This document shows, in pieces, positions 20,146 to 32,082 of a stretch of DNA of 64,000 bases (the stretch's first letter is position 1; each line of letters starts with the position of its first letter). Origin of the DNA: Pohlia nutans (taxonomy: Eukaryota > Streptophyta > Bryopsida > Bryales > Mniaceae); the NCBI GenBank assembly GCA_022496805.1, contig CM040103.1:9690001-9754000 (forward strand), read 5' to 3'. Position numbers and translations under genes: made by a program. The notes below the pieces were generated by a model, which ran no database searches, was not told the origin of the DNA, and saw only the letters and a list, made by a program, of their open reading frames with translations.

Positions 20146-23100
20146 ATGGGTGAGATTGTTGGGATGAGCCCCAACAATTTGTACGCAGCCGACTTGGGGT
20201 CCATTCGGGAAGCGCGAGAGCGCATTGCTGCTCACGTTCACACCACGCCCGTCATGACTTCTTCCTCCCTCGATGAGCTTGCCGGCTGTCACTTGTTCTT
20301 CAAATGCGAGCTTCTGCAAAAAGGGTACGATCAGTTCTCACGTCTCATTAGGGTTCAGGACCAGTGATTTTTTTTTAGCATTTTTGCTATTTTTCCATGG
20401 CTTGAAGTGCAATCCAGACTCCTTGGATGCTCTTTTCATAGGTAAGTGTTACTTAGGCAATACCTGGGTGATACATCTTGACTCCACATAAGAAATCTGG
20501 CTATCAATTTTCTTTTTCTTTTTCAAAAATCCTTTGTATCAAATTTTATGTAGCAGTTTGGCTAAATTAGCCACAAAATCACTGTTCAGACGTAGGGAAC
20601 CCATTCAGCTGCTGAATTTGTTTTTTCTTGTTATCAGGATGACTATTGTTTTTTTATTTTATTTCCTTGGGTTGTGGATCTTGTCTCAGAGGATTCCAAT
20701 GCATTGAAAAATGTGTTATTCAGATAAGTATTGTTTACAGGGGCGAGCATACTGTAGGTAGGTTTTTATTGTCTCTGCACTTCCAGGGGAGAGACTACGG
20801 AAACGCATTGTTTTTAAGGAGTTACATGACTGAACAATATAAACAAGCCATAAAAGTAAATCTAAGTAATCTTAGGGTAAACATTAAAGCAGAGATTACG
20901 TGACTAGCCGCTTGTTCTTAACATTGGGAGTTACATTTCAATTTCAGGGCATATTTTAGTAGTGACAACAGAAACTCATGTTGAAATTCAAAGAAATGGT
21001 TGCATTCTATTGGGGTGTCACGGTGCTTTCAAGAAGTTGATTCTATGATGAAGATTGAGAACTTAGGTGAGGAGAGAATTTAGGAGCCAATCATGGCAAA
21101 CCAGGCCATGATGCCCCTTGAGTGTGTGTGAAGATTGAGAATAGTAGCGAATTTACGTGTGGAGGTGAATAATGAAGCTTCTCAATCTTCACGCCCATTC
21201 CTTACCTTAGGAGGAGGAGAATGAAGTTTCTCAATCTTCAAAGAATGGGTCCTCCACAATTTCAGGAGAAAGTACCACATACCCATCCTTTGAAGATTGA
21301 GAATGGGAAGAAAACGCCGTATTGCTTCTTACTCACTTTGAGTTTTAGATGAGTGGAAGTTGCTTGTGCCAAGAGAGATGAGTCATCTCACCTTTCGGTG
21401 TAATGACATGAAAAAAGGGGGGGTTAGTTAAAAGCTTGTAGAAAGTGCAAAATTTCCATGGGACTTTGAACAAAAGTTTGAAAGTTGAGCAGCTTTTCAC
21501 ATTTTGTGCTCCGGAAACTCATGAGACTGTGGAATCCTGCAGTGGCGCCTTCAAGTTCAGAGGAGCATGCATTGCTGTTCTTTCACTGTCCAATGAGGAC
21601 GCTCAAAAAGGTGTCCTTACGCACAGCAGGTTTGATTCCACAACTAAATGCATGATTTTGACATGGACACTTTCAAATGTAGTTTGGAAAGGGTAAGCGA
21701 TCCATCTGAAGGCTATAAGATAGGAAACCCATCCTTTTGAGTGGTTTCTGTTATCAAAATGGAAATTTATTTTGCGTGATTCTTGTCCCTTTTTTGAGAG
21801 GATTTCAACACACTAAAACATGATACCCTATCTACTAGATAGGGTACTCTATGGGCTCTGCTACGTAGACATGGTACCATGCACCCACTACACAACGTGG
21901 CGAACCCATGGAGTACTCTATCTAACATAGCCTATGACACATGTCACACATTAGTAGTCTTATTTTGAGAAGTATAGTATGCAAAGTTGAGAATAGAAAG
22001 AGATGAGGAGGAGTTCTCTATAAAGATTTAGAATTCACTACGAAGATTGTGTGCATAGGAGAATACATTACAATATTGCGTAAAACCAATTTGAAGCTGC
22101 CACGTCCTAATTTTCTGGAGTAGGCTATGAAAAAGTTATGAATTGTTGAAGTTTGAAGCATTTTCAATGATTCCAAGGGTAATGTGGACCTTCTCCCTTA
22201 CAACGTGTTGTGTGCTCTAGGTTTCACTTTACCTGATGGAGGAGCGTTGTACTTATTTGTTTGGAATGAAATTGACTTTCATTTGTGCTAAATTTTAAAA
22301 AAATCTTAAAAAATTATAGTCGGGTGAATCTGAATTTTTTTTTCCTCGGCTGGATATGAAGTGGCAATCATGCAGCTGCAGTGGCGTTGGCAGCGAGGAT
22401 GCGGGGAATCCCTGCCTACATAGTGGTGCCCAACAATGCACCCACTTGTAAGCTGAAGAATGTGGAGCGTTATGGAGGTCTCATAACTATGTGTGAACCC
22501 ACGCTTGAGTCCAGGGAGCGCACAGCTGCTCGTGTGCAACAAGAAACCGGTGCTGCCTTGATTCATCCCTTCAACGACCCTCGCATTATCAGGTCTGACT
22601 TTTTTTTACCCAAATTGGGCCTCATGGTTTTTTTTAGTAGGTCACATGCAAACTTTTCATTTTCTTACCAACATATGCAATGTTCTTCGCTGAGATATAA
22701 TTTAATCTCGTTTGAATTTCATTATTCAAGTTGTGACATGTTTTGGAAGCCCTAACTTCAAGGTGGTAGACATGGATTAGTCGCAGAAATGACTTACCAC
22801 ATGATATGTATTGCTTGAAACAATAATATGGAGTGTCATTGTAGAGAGGGTAAATTTTTTTCACAACATGATCATTTGAAAATCATAAATCCTTGGTCTT
22901 TTACAGGTTAATTTCACCATTAGTAGAAAGGGTTTCACCAAGGAATAATGTTAAAGCATGGTGCTCATATGGGCCTTGGGCACCACGTTGGCACTGCTTC
23001 ATGTGGACAAAGACCACCTCTCTACTAGCGTGCTTACAAAGTGAGAACTGAAATGTGATGTTTTTATTTCTCATGATCACTGATGGACAATCTCAAGGGA

Positions 23101-24539
23101 GGTTAACTCCTAACTAACCACACTAAAAATAGAGTTTTTACATTATAAGTTAATGATCAATCATAGGAAGTCTAAATTATTCGTAAAAAGCCTTGATGGT
23201 TGAAACAAGGATTTCCAGACTCGCTTAGGAAGGAGAATGCGCTCCCAGGGAGCGCTGCTAAATCTACAACTCGATTTGTTGTCCTTGTCGATTATGAAGT
23301 TCTTGATAGCGTTCCCAAGGCTTTTTACGCTTGAGAATGGGCCAAACAGAGCCGACTTGCCAGGCAGAATCGGCATGTTCTCTAATACAAAAATATAAGA
23401 CATGATTTGTTTCTGTTGTTAAAGTTTGCTACCTTCCTTAAAAATTTCTAAATGGATTTATCTTAAACGATATGCATTTCCATTTTTTGTGTGATCCTAG
23501 TGGGCAAGGCACAGTAGCGCTGGAGTTTTTGGAGCAAGTTCCGCAGCTGGATGTCATCATTGTTCCCATCAGTGGTAAGCGAGGCCGGCAGCCCTTATAA
23601 TATTCTTGCATGGTGATTCATTCAAAGTGGGAGGTTGTAGACCACTATTATTCAAAGATGAGTGAGTCCAGACATTTAGGGCAGCCCTTATAATATTCTT
23701 GCATGGTGATTCATTCAAAGTGGGAGGTTGTAGACCACTATTATTCAAAGATGAGTGAGTACAGACATTTAGGGCAGGCTTCCATGTGGGGATCGGTTGG
23801 GTGAAAGGCACTAGAAGACAAGAAATGAGGTCTCAAGAACCACCCATATTCCACCCATTTTGGTACAAATGAATAACATATTCTTAGGTTCTCTTGGTTT
23901 CACCCATTTCGGTACAAATGAAATATATACTCTTTGAGTTCTAGTGATTTCACCCATTTCGGTAGAGCTTCCTCCTTTTGAGTACCGGCCACCCATACAT
24001 GGACGCCTGGCCTTAGAACATAGCCACCAGCCTCCATATATGCCTGTGTATATTTGACCTTGAAGTCAGCAGTCTTCATTCGCCTTGTTTAGAGTGCTTT
24101 CATAATTCACACGAGTGACTAAGCGTAGGCAAATCTTTGTTATAAATACCATGTGCAATCACTTTGGACTTCTTCATGGCACTCTGGTGAGTGGTTCACT
24201 GTTTATAAATAGGATATATATAGATGGTACAATTGTCCCTCTCTATTATGGCATGTTTGGGAAGCCCTACGTTCAAGGTGGCAGGCATGGATTAGTCACA
24301 GAATGACTTGTCTCGTTTGCATTGTTGGAAACAATAATATTGTTATATTATGGAGTGTCATTGTTTGGAGGGTAGAGTATGTGTTGGTGGAAAAACGCAA
24401 AATTGAAGACTTCCATTATACATCTTGACTGGAGTGGTTTAGAAAGCTCTGGTGGTAAGTCATGCTTACACCCAACTTCTAGTCAAAGGCCGAGCAAGTG
24501 CTGATTAGAAGAGATGAGTTGTTGGTACAGGGGTTACGT

Positions 24540-24570
<31 letters not shown>

Positions 24571-25994
24571 GGCATTGTAGCAGTGCACCATGCAGGCAGT
24601 GGACCATAAGGGTTAGGTCCATATTTAACCCCTAAAGGACCATAAGGCCAACACGTGGCTCCAGTTGTTTTTAGTAATTTTGAGTAGGTTCTATGTAGAT
24701 TCTTTTTTCATAATCTAAAAAAATAAGATTATTCAACAAATGTAATATTCTTCACTGATTCCAGTGATATAAAATTTGATCCCATTCAAATTATAATTTT
24801 CACAATATGATCGTTTAAACTTGTCATTTTAAAACCATGAATCCTTGGTCCTTTAGTGGTTAAACTACTGTGATTGTGCCATGGCTGCAAAAAAAAAGCC
24901 TTGGTCAGGTCCCCTAACAACAGCTTGAGTTTTTTTTTTTCCTGGTGGACAGGAGGAGGTCTAATATCTGGAATTGCCTTGGCTGCCAAGGCTGTGAAGC
25001 CCAGTATCAACATCATTGCAGCGGAACCAGCAGGAGCAGATGATGCAGCTCAGTCCAAGGCGGCCGGCCATATCATTCCCATGCTGCGTCCCAACACCAT
25101 CGCTGATGGTTTACGAGCTTCCTTGGGTGACCTCACATGGTACATTTAATTTGGTTTTCCCTTCTCCTTGGAAAATTCCTACCATTTACATTCTTGAGCT
25201 CGCTTAGCCTGCTCCCTTTTCTACATAACATTCAATGAGTTGCTTTAGCTTGGTCCCTTCTCTACATCACATTCTTGAGTTGCCTTAGCATGGTTCCTTT
25301 TCTACGTATCATTCTTGAGTTGTCTTAGCATGGTCCTTAAGGTAACTATACCTTAAAGCGTTCATCTTACCGACTGAGCCTATTTACACACATAAAACAA
25401 AAAGTATTTTCAGTGGGTCTTAATAGCAAGTTCAAGAGGATTTCAATGCACTTTAGCATGCATTATTTGGACACCGTATGAATAAGTTATGAATTTCCAA
25501 AGTGCTGACTATAGGTTGACCTTAAAGCGACCCTATACTCTGATGTTCAGATTCTGCACATTCTCAATAACAATAGGGTGTCAAAATCTACTTATTATGG
25601 AAGATTGAGCTATGGACGCTTCAAGGAAACGGTCGCTTTTAGATATAGTTACCTTAGTTACTAGCCTTAATTTTTATTTGACTATGCACAAAAACAAATG
25701 TGTTACGCGACAAATTGGCTGACCGTTGTGCTTTGTGGGGAACTTGAATGCAGGCCTGTGGTGCGTGATCTTGTAAGTGAGGTCATCACCGTGGATGACG
25801 ATGACATTATTGAGGCTGCCAAGTTGTGTTTTGAGGTTTTGAAATTAGCAGTGGAGCCGAGTGGTGCCATTGGACTTGCTGTTTCTCTTTCCCAAAAATG
25901 CAGTCATTTCAAAGGGAAGAATGTAGGCATTGTGCTTTCAGGTGGAAATGTAGATTTGGGATCTTTGTGGGCAGATTGGAAGCAAAAATCGTAA
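20146..25994 (+). CDS. SR: Serine racemase, 6 exons, 332 aa
   Basis: A PLP enzyme (fold type II) that interconverts L- and D-serine and also dehydrates serine to pyruvate and ammonia; cytosolic in characterised plants. Exons: 20146-20324, 21543-21629, 22362-22592, 23501-23574, 24953-25139, 25754-25994. All introns are GT-AG, the frame stays open through every junction, and the length equals that of plant homologues. Visible residues: Schiff-base lysine in GGAFKFRGA (K64), SGNHAA (S89-N91), the glycine loop SGGGL (190-194), and the metal ligands of the family, E215, carbonyl of A219 and D221, in AAEPAGADDA. The PLP-pyridine serine S315 is in LSGGNVDLGSL. I chose the first ATG (GCGATGGG); M7 is an alternative. 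No transit peptide is evident. Introns 3 and 4 hold TTAA elements and dispersed repeats. The gene is convergent with the carrier gene that ends at 26933. Confidence 0.95.
21040..21330. repeat. Intron 1 field of AAGATTGAGA / TCTCAATCTT inverted motifs
   Basis: GAAGATTGAGAA (near 21050, 21131, 21293) and TTCTCAATCTTCA (near 21179, 21228) alternate in both orientations within 290 bp of intron 1. This gives several possible hairpins and looks like a decayed inverted-repeat element. Confidence 0.5.
22600..22912. mobile_element. Decayed relative of element D (intron 3)
   Basis: The right part (ACAACATGATCATTTGAAAATCAT, then AATCCTTGGTCTTTTACAGGTTAA) aligns with the right end of the element at 24625-24863. 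The left end is eroded and no TTAA is secure. Confidence 0.5.
22730..22850 (+). repeat. Dispersed repeat, copy in intron 3
   Basis: GACATGTTTTGGAAGCCCTA, then CAAGGTGG and ATGGATTAGTC, recurs at 24240-24370 in intron 4 and in shortened form at 63038-63075. It overlaps the decayed TTAA element. Confidence 0.55.
23588..23777 (+). repeat. 93-bp tandem duplication in intron 4
   Basis: Two adjacent copies of a 93-bp unit starting GCAGCCCTTATAATATTCTT differ by about one base (GAGTCCAGAC against GAGTACAGAC). It is therefore recent. Confidence 0.9.
24240..24370 (+). repeat. Dispersed repeat, copy in intron 4
   Basis: CATGTTTGGGAAGCCCTA... to TGGAGTGTCATTG matches 22730-22850 with small indels. Confidence 0.6.
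24625..24863 (+). mobile_element. TTAA-bounded element D1, 239 bp, in SR intron 4
   Basis: It starts TTAACCCCTAAAGGACC and ends GGTCCTTTAGTGGTTAA. It is the reverse complement of the 239-bp element at 29756-29994 with scattered substitutions. It has no coding capacity and lies 90 bp before the exon 5 acceptor. Confidence 0.85.
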
Positions 25995-26932
25995 CTTCAA
26001 CCCAAAAAAAGGAAATTGGGGTTTTTTTTTATTTCTGGTAAAAAATTACATTTTCTGACATTTGGAAAAATCATTATCCTCCAAATGTAAATCAATATGA
26101 ATTTAATCATAGGATCTTGAAATTATTTTGGAGTCACTTTTTTATTGTATGGTGACTTGGTTGTGGAATCTGGGACATTATAGTGAATGAAACCAGTTAA
26201 TTATTTTTGAGGAGTAATTCAATAATCAGACCAAATTGAATAACAAAAATTTCTGATAGAACAAATTCTAAGCTTTGTTGGCCAAGGCTTGTTCACAATA
26301 TCATTATGTCATACTTCCAAAAATATATGGTGTAAGGCTCGTTCACAGAATCATAATGTTACACTTCCAAATTCTAATGAAGTGGTCATGAGGGGGCGAG
26401 CAGTACTGACAAAGAACTGCAAAAGCTCACCCGCAAAAGAATCGCAAAACTGAGAAGGTAATTTCAAAATCATGTTCCAAAACTCTACGAGGGGTAGAAC
26501 TTTAAAGAATGAAGAATACCATACTGCCAATTTGCTAACAAACCTGCAAATTATCTCTCAAGTATGCCCTGATTTTCCAGGGAATAAACACATCTTGGAG
26601 TGTATATTCCCAACAAAGGTAAGCTACACCAATAAATCAATGCTTGACAAAAGATTGCTGAAATGAACTGTGAAATAAAGCGAGGTCACTCGAGACTCAT
26701 GTAGAAAGTCAAATCTTGCTGGACACACGATGCACTATCTCCTCGTAAATAGTCCTGCATAGACACAAGCTCCAGAAATGTGAGATTGAGAGAAACAATA
26801 GTAAGAGTAAAACCTACAACCAGTCACAGAGTACGCTGAACCTGGAGCCGAAATCTACCAACGTGGGTAGATCTCCGCCAAGGGCGGACTCTGTAGCTAT
26901 GCCTACAACCAGAGAAATGACATGATTTGTTT
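25995..26932. other. Convergent intergenic region between SR and the carrier gene
   Basis: About 0.94 kb holding both 3' untranslated regions. CAAGGCTTGTTCACAATATC near 26283 and AAGGCTCGTTCACAGAATC near 26334 form a short direct repeat. No gene is seen. Confidence 0.5.
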
Positions 26933-29585
26933 TTACTGGAAAGAGTAGAGCCTGCCATAATACCATGCAAAAGCTTGCTGCAAAGCTCGTCTCCCAACCC
27001 TGGGCACCACTCCCACAAATAAACCTTTGAGACCATGTACCTGCACACTCAAGAGTACAAGTTGGTAACTCATGAACTGAAAGGAACATATTCCAAATGT
27101 ACCAAAACCATAACCACAGAAGAACAAAGACTCTTTGTGTCCATCCAATCAATCATAAAGTGCACCGCCCATGCTCCTCTAAATTAGCACAGTATGCTGA
27201 CACTGAGGAAGCACCAGTGAAAATCATGTCATGTTCCGGCCAGGGAGTCTACCCAACTTGGCTGGAATTCATCACCAATTACCAGTTCCAGCCAAGTTGG
27301 GTGGGCTCACTGGCTAAACAGGACATGATTTCCACTACAGTAGTGAAGGGATGCCCACAGGAGGCACGAAGTTCTTTCATCTCTGGATAGGTCCATACCT
27401 CAACAATGTGCTTGATTGTCGACAAAATGCCAGACTGATGTCTTTGCTCCAACTGCAACCTTGTCCGAATCTGTATGTATCCAAATCAAGGTGAAATCAA
27501 TATATTTGAGTAACGAACAGATTTTGATGCGTGACCCAACATGCAAGATAATTCATTCAAACTGGACTGATATTCACATGCATATTTGCTACTTCTACAT
27601 CTAGTGCTTTGAAAACAGAGGACGCACTACGTAGCTACATAATTCAAAAAGAACATTGTGATGAAATGAAACAACGGACACACTGCACTCCCTATTGCTT
27701 TAGGACATCCACCCCATACCACGTCCGGAGGATGGGTTAGAAGTGTCGCACCCCCTCCAGCAACCGCACCTGTCAAGTGGATCCTGTTAATGAACTAATA
27801 ATCTCTGCGTACGTCTCAAAATACACTGAAGATTTGGTCTCACCAGAAGCAAACTAGAAAGAAACACTTGACAGGATCAAAACTAGCACTGTGCAACACT
27901 AGTTTCCAAATCACGTTTCAAAGCATTCAACCGACATCTTAACTCGTACAAAACATTTAACACGTCCATGCTCCACCTCTGCAAATGACCGTGTGCACGA
28001 AACTACGAACCTGCTAAAAAGTTAGCCGGTGCTTGCGGAGTCCCAGTAGGCATATTCTCTGCACAATGCATCATCGAGGTTGGATCGAGTCAATTTCCGT
28101 GATATCGTACGTACACGTGAAGAACTACTTATCCCATTTCAACAAAAGTTAATACACTTCGGATCGAGGGAGGAAAAAACACCTTTAACAAAAATCTGCA
28201 TGCGATTATACATCAGAAGATAGAGACCAGAGTATGGTGCATCTCGCGCTAGTGTCGGTATTAATCCACTGTAAAGGCCTGCCAAACCATTGAAACCAGT
28301 TTCAAGAGTGCGTCAGAAGCTAATTAATCTACAGGGTGAGATGATATATCCCATAATTCGTAATTTCATAGATGATAATGGTGTCCCTGACTGATGAGTA
28401 AAATTAAGACAATCATCTAGTAAGCAAGAAAAAGATACACACAAGAGGGGGAGGCATTTATTTTGCTCACCAGGAAGGCCTTCTTTGAGTGTGATTGTCT
28501 GAACGGCGTGAAACGTGTTGCGATACACAAGGCCCGACGCTGCCGCATACTGCACCCCCGCCCTGCTGCACGCTTGTCACCATCAAGGAAGAACGGAGCC
28601 CTGACGTCCCAGAGCCACTGCTAAGTGAGCACTCTCACTCAGTAGCTTCACCTAAAACCCTAAACCCAACGAGTTCCCTCTGTCCCATAATATAATAGAT
28701 GGTGCTTTTGAGGAAAAAATTTGTCCCAAATTACTCGATGCAAATCAATTATCCAATTTGAAGTCGTTGTTTTACAGATTCTAACAAAGGAAAGTCACAA
28801 GACAAGTGCACAAGAAGTGTTTTTGCCTGTGAAGCTTGTCTTTGCTCATGTGTGGATCAGTTAGCTAAGATCAATGCTAGCGTATGTTGCTTCGATAGAC
28901 AACTACTCCGAAATAGTAGAAACGTACTGTATTTGGAGATTTGGTGAAATCATTTTAGTTTGCTTTTTAATTTTTAGATTTTTTTCAACAGCATTGATCA
29001 TCTGTTACGGGACGGAGGGAGTACTTTTTTCAACAACACCACCACAATTGAATTGGTGAGACTGAGAAAACTTACCTCCATGCGAGTCTTGATGACCGTG
29101 ATGGGGCAAACGACGGACGAAGCAATGGACCTCGTCAACGCACCGGCACTCAACGTCACAACAGCAGGCAGCTTCTCCTGCAAGGTCGACCCGGCGCCAT
29201 TGTTGAATGCTGCATTGCCATTGCTGCTGTCGAATGCAGATCGCATGGTCTCCACCATAGGCCCTAGCACTGCGAAGTACAGGCCCGCACCGAGCCCCAC
29301 TCGGACACAAGCCGGCCCCGTCCCTCGCCACAGCCCCTTCACGCCATCTTCCCCCAAGATCCGCTGCACCACCACCTTGAAGTGTCTGTCCTTGGGATTC
29401 TCCGCTGCTTGCATGTGCGTCTTGATCACGTCCAGGGGTTGCAAGAACGTGGTGCTCAGCATGCCTGCTCCGCCCCCTGCAACGAAGGATGCTACGCTCT
29501 TCCGCGGCTTCTTCTTCGTTTCGACCTTTACTGTTGCCTCCATGCTCTGATCAATGCTCGCTTTACCGATATGCTCCTGCGCCAT
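26933..29585 (-). CDS. SLC25A38: Mitochondrial glycine carrier, SLC25A38/Hem25 type, 7 exons, 320 aa
   Basis: A mitochondrial inner-membrane carrier. Animal and yeast members import glycine for haem synthesis. Plants make aminolevulinate in plastids, so a link to glycine decarboxylase or another glycine use is inferred here. Exons (minus strand): 29585-29076, 28549-28471, 28278-28183, 28058-28011, 27769-27720, 27470-27399, 27040-26933, all GT-AG with consistent phases. There are three carrier repeats with signatures [22 protein letters not shown] and HPPDVIRTRLQ. The Asp-to-Thr change in the second signature ([11 protein letters not shown] in the family) is diagnostic for this subfamily. Also visible are [29 protein letters not shown] and the C-terminal [17 protein letters not shown]. 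The length is close to the human 304 aa. Element D2 lies 170 bp upstream of the ATG, and a Stowaway-like element lies in intron 1. Confidence 0.93.
27250..27302. repeat. 17-bp-arm hairpin in carrier intron 6
   Basis: ACCCAACTTGGCTGGAA and TTCCAGCCAAGTTGGGT are perfect inverse arms separated by about 19 bases. Such arms could be a transposon scar or an intronic structure. Confidence 0.8.
28674..29022. mobile_element. Stowaway-like MITE in carrier intron 1, about 350 bp
   Basis: The left terminus TTCCCTCTGTCCCATAAT and the right terminus GTTACGGGACGGAGGGAGTA are inverted versions of the CTCCCTCCGTCCC Stowaway end. The TA duplication is clear only on the right. The interior is non-coding. Confidence 0.6.
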
Positions 29586-31268
29586 TGTGGTGTTAGCAAT
29601 TCCCCGAATTCGAGATGTTCATTCTGTCACAGCATACCTGCAGCCACATCAATGTGCACAGAACCTATTGGTCAGAAAAAAATTCTTGCCATAAACAAAA
29701 AATCTTGCAAATCCTAAGAAAGATTTCAAGAAGATGACATCATTAACACTGTTCTTTAACCCCTAAAGGACCGATGATTCATGGTTTTAAAATAATAAAT
29801 TCAATCGGTCATATCATGAAAAATATAATTCATATGGAACCAAATTTTATAGCACCTAAATCAGTGAAGAACATTGCATGTGTTCGTCAAAAGAACAATA
29901 AATTTAAACAAAAGGAAGTTCACATAGGACCTCCTCAAAACTGCTAAGAAAAACGTGAGGCCTGATCCAGACTTCTTGGTCCTGTAGGGGTTAAGTCTCA
30001 CACAACTATCCAAAACCACCGCCCGTATCTTTCTGCAATCAGAAAAAGAAAGACGCTTCGACTAATGAATTCCGAATTCATAACATTTGGAATTCATAAA
30101 ATTCTTGCCAGAACCGAATTCTTGCAAGAGTCACACAAACCCTAACAAAGACATTTCAATAAAACGGAAATGATCAACTCTGTTTTCTAAGACTCAGATT
30201 TCACATACCAATCCAAAATCACCGCTCATGTCTTTCTACAATTGCTCATTCTTCATACTCTTCCAAATTCACAACATCGAAATTGCCAATCCTCAGAAGC
30301 TGAAAAGCAGCAGAAAAGAAGACTTCGATTCAGAAAGATTCAGAAAAAAACCACAGCCACGAGTTGAAATGAGCAGACACGAAGCTCTAAGAGCCTAAAT
30401 TGAAATTCATAGAATTCTTGCCAGAGCCTAAACTCTTGCAAGACTCACATAAACCTAACAAAGACATTTCAAGAAAATGATCAACCGCAAGAATCACCAA
30501 CTCTATTCTCTAAGTCTCAGATTTCACATACCAATCCAAAATCACGCCAATACTCAGAAGCTGCTAAACAGCAGGAAAAAAAAAAAAAAAAATCGATTCA
30601 TAACGATTCAGATAAAAACAAAAAAAAAAAAAACCACAGCAATGAGCTGACGAATCGAGCCACATAAACCCTAACAAGGATTTTCAAGAAAAGAATCAAC
30701 CGCAGAAATCATCAATCCTTCTCAACTTTCACATGTCAATCCAAAATCACCGAACATATCTTTCTACACTCAGAAAAACAAATTTAAAATAAATAAAGAA
30801 ATCCTCTACCAATGTATTCCGAATTCATAACATTGAAATTGAATTCTCAGTTGCGCAAAGACTTCGATTCATACCAATTCAAAAAGTCCTGTTGGATGAG
30901 CACAGCCACGAGTTGAAATGAGAGCTCCGTGATCGAAAAGATGAATGCGAAAGTTTGCTAGTGCACTGATTCTTGCGACGTAGCCACAGACTTGGCGGTC
31001 ACGGGGGCCTTTTGGTTTGTGAACAACAACGACGATGAGTTCTGTTATCCATTTTCATCCACGTAACCGTCATCCGTCTAACTGTCATCCATCCTTCTGG
31101 CGTGGAGACGTGGAGACCACTTCAGTCCACGTGGGTGCGAAATATCCGGGGAGCTTCTTGTTGATTCCGACACGTCAGCTCGGGTAAGCCTCTTTACACT
31201 TTTAATTCGTGGGCCAGTGAGAGCGAGGAACCCTGGCCCAGTGGGCTACCGTGAATAAAGGGTCGGAA
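29586..31268. repeat. Upstream region of the carrier gene: degenerate tandem units
   Basis: Sequence built around AACCCTAACAAAGACATTTCAA and CATACCAATCCAAAATCACC recurs about four times (near 29700-30050, 30120-30250, 30430-30560, 30650-30780). The first unit is interrupted by element D2. The stretch after 30900 is more GC-rich and unassigned. This tract contains the presumed promoter of the minus-strand carrier gene. Confidence 0.55.
29756..29994 (-). mobile_element. TTAA-bounded element D2, 239 bp, 170 bp upstream of the carrier ATG
   Basis: It starts TTAACCCCTAAAGGACCG and ends GGTCCTGTAGGGGTTAA. It has the same length as D1 in the opposite orientation. Relative to the next tandem unit (CTGTTTTCTAAGACTCAG near 30179) it interrupts the sequence at the place of CTAAG, supporting a precise insertion. 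Confidence 0.85.
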
Positions 31269-31902
31269 TTAACAATATGGACGTCGGATGATTTTCGACG
31301 CGTCCCTTCATCACATATATTGATGTTTTTCATCCATCCAAGATTCACTTAACTCTTAAACGTCGAGAGGGCCTGGGTGAGGCAGCTCGAAAGGCATCTA
31401 AATTTTTGGATGCGAAAATAAATAAATAAATAAATAAATAAATAACTAGACATGGGGTCCTCCAACGCAACTATCGCTGCTTCTCGTGACTTCCATCTCA
31501 CGCCCGACCTCATCTCAAGAAAATTTCTACATGATCATTGTTCTAATTTTCTCCAAGTTCTCTCTATATGCGCAAATAAGTGCAAGCGGCTCTGTTACAA
31601 AGGACACACCAATAGACAATATTATTTGAAGTCAGATTTTGGAATTGATACCCGCGTCCTGTAATCTCATTCCAAATTGTGAGTTGCTCTACCGCTCAAA
31701 ATCCTTAAAAATTCTTTCGTATTGTTAACCCTAACTAGTCCAGTCTGTTGAAACTAGTTCAGTTAACCAGTCTATCAGCACTGTAGTAGTCACGACCAAG
31801 ACGCGATGTACTTGTATTGGATGCAAGTTTGTGTAAAGCAAACAAAACCACAGAAAAGACTGCGATGTTCAACAAGAAGACGAAAGAGAGAGAGAGCTAG
31901 GG

Positions 31903-32082
31903 TGTTGCGGACATGGAAAAGGATGAAGAACAAGAATTAACAAAGATAGATTGGATTCAAGAACAATGGTAACTTGTGTTGCTAATACAAATTGGTCTTG
32001 TCATGTCAATGTTTATTTATATCATGATAACCTAACTTCCTTAACTACCATCTTATATAAGTATGTATGTATGTCTATGACA
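31903..32082 (-). repeat. Gypsy 3' LTR (180 bp)
   Basis: On the minus strand it begins TGTCATAGAC and ends CCGCAACA, with canonical TG...CA ends. A purine tract, GGGAGGGGATGA, precedes it on that strand (32083-32094). Confidence 0.92.
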
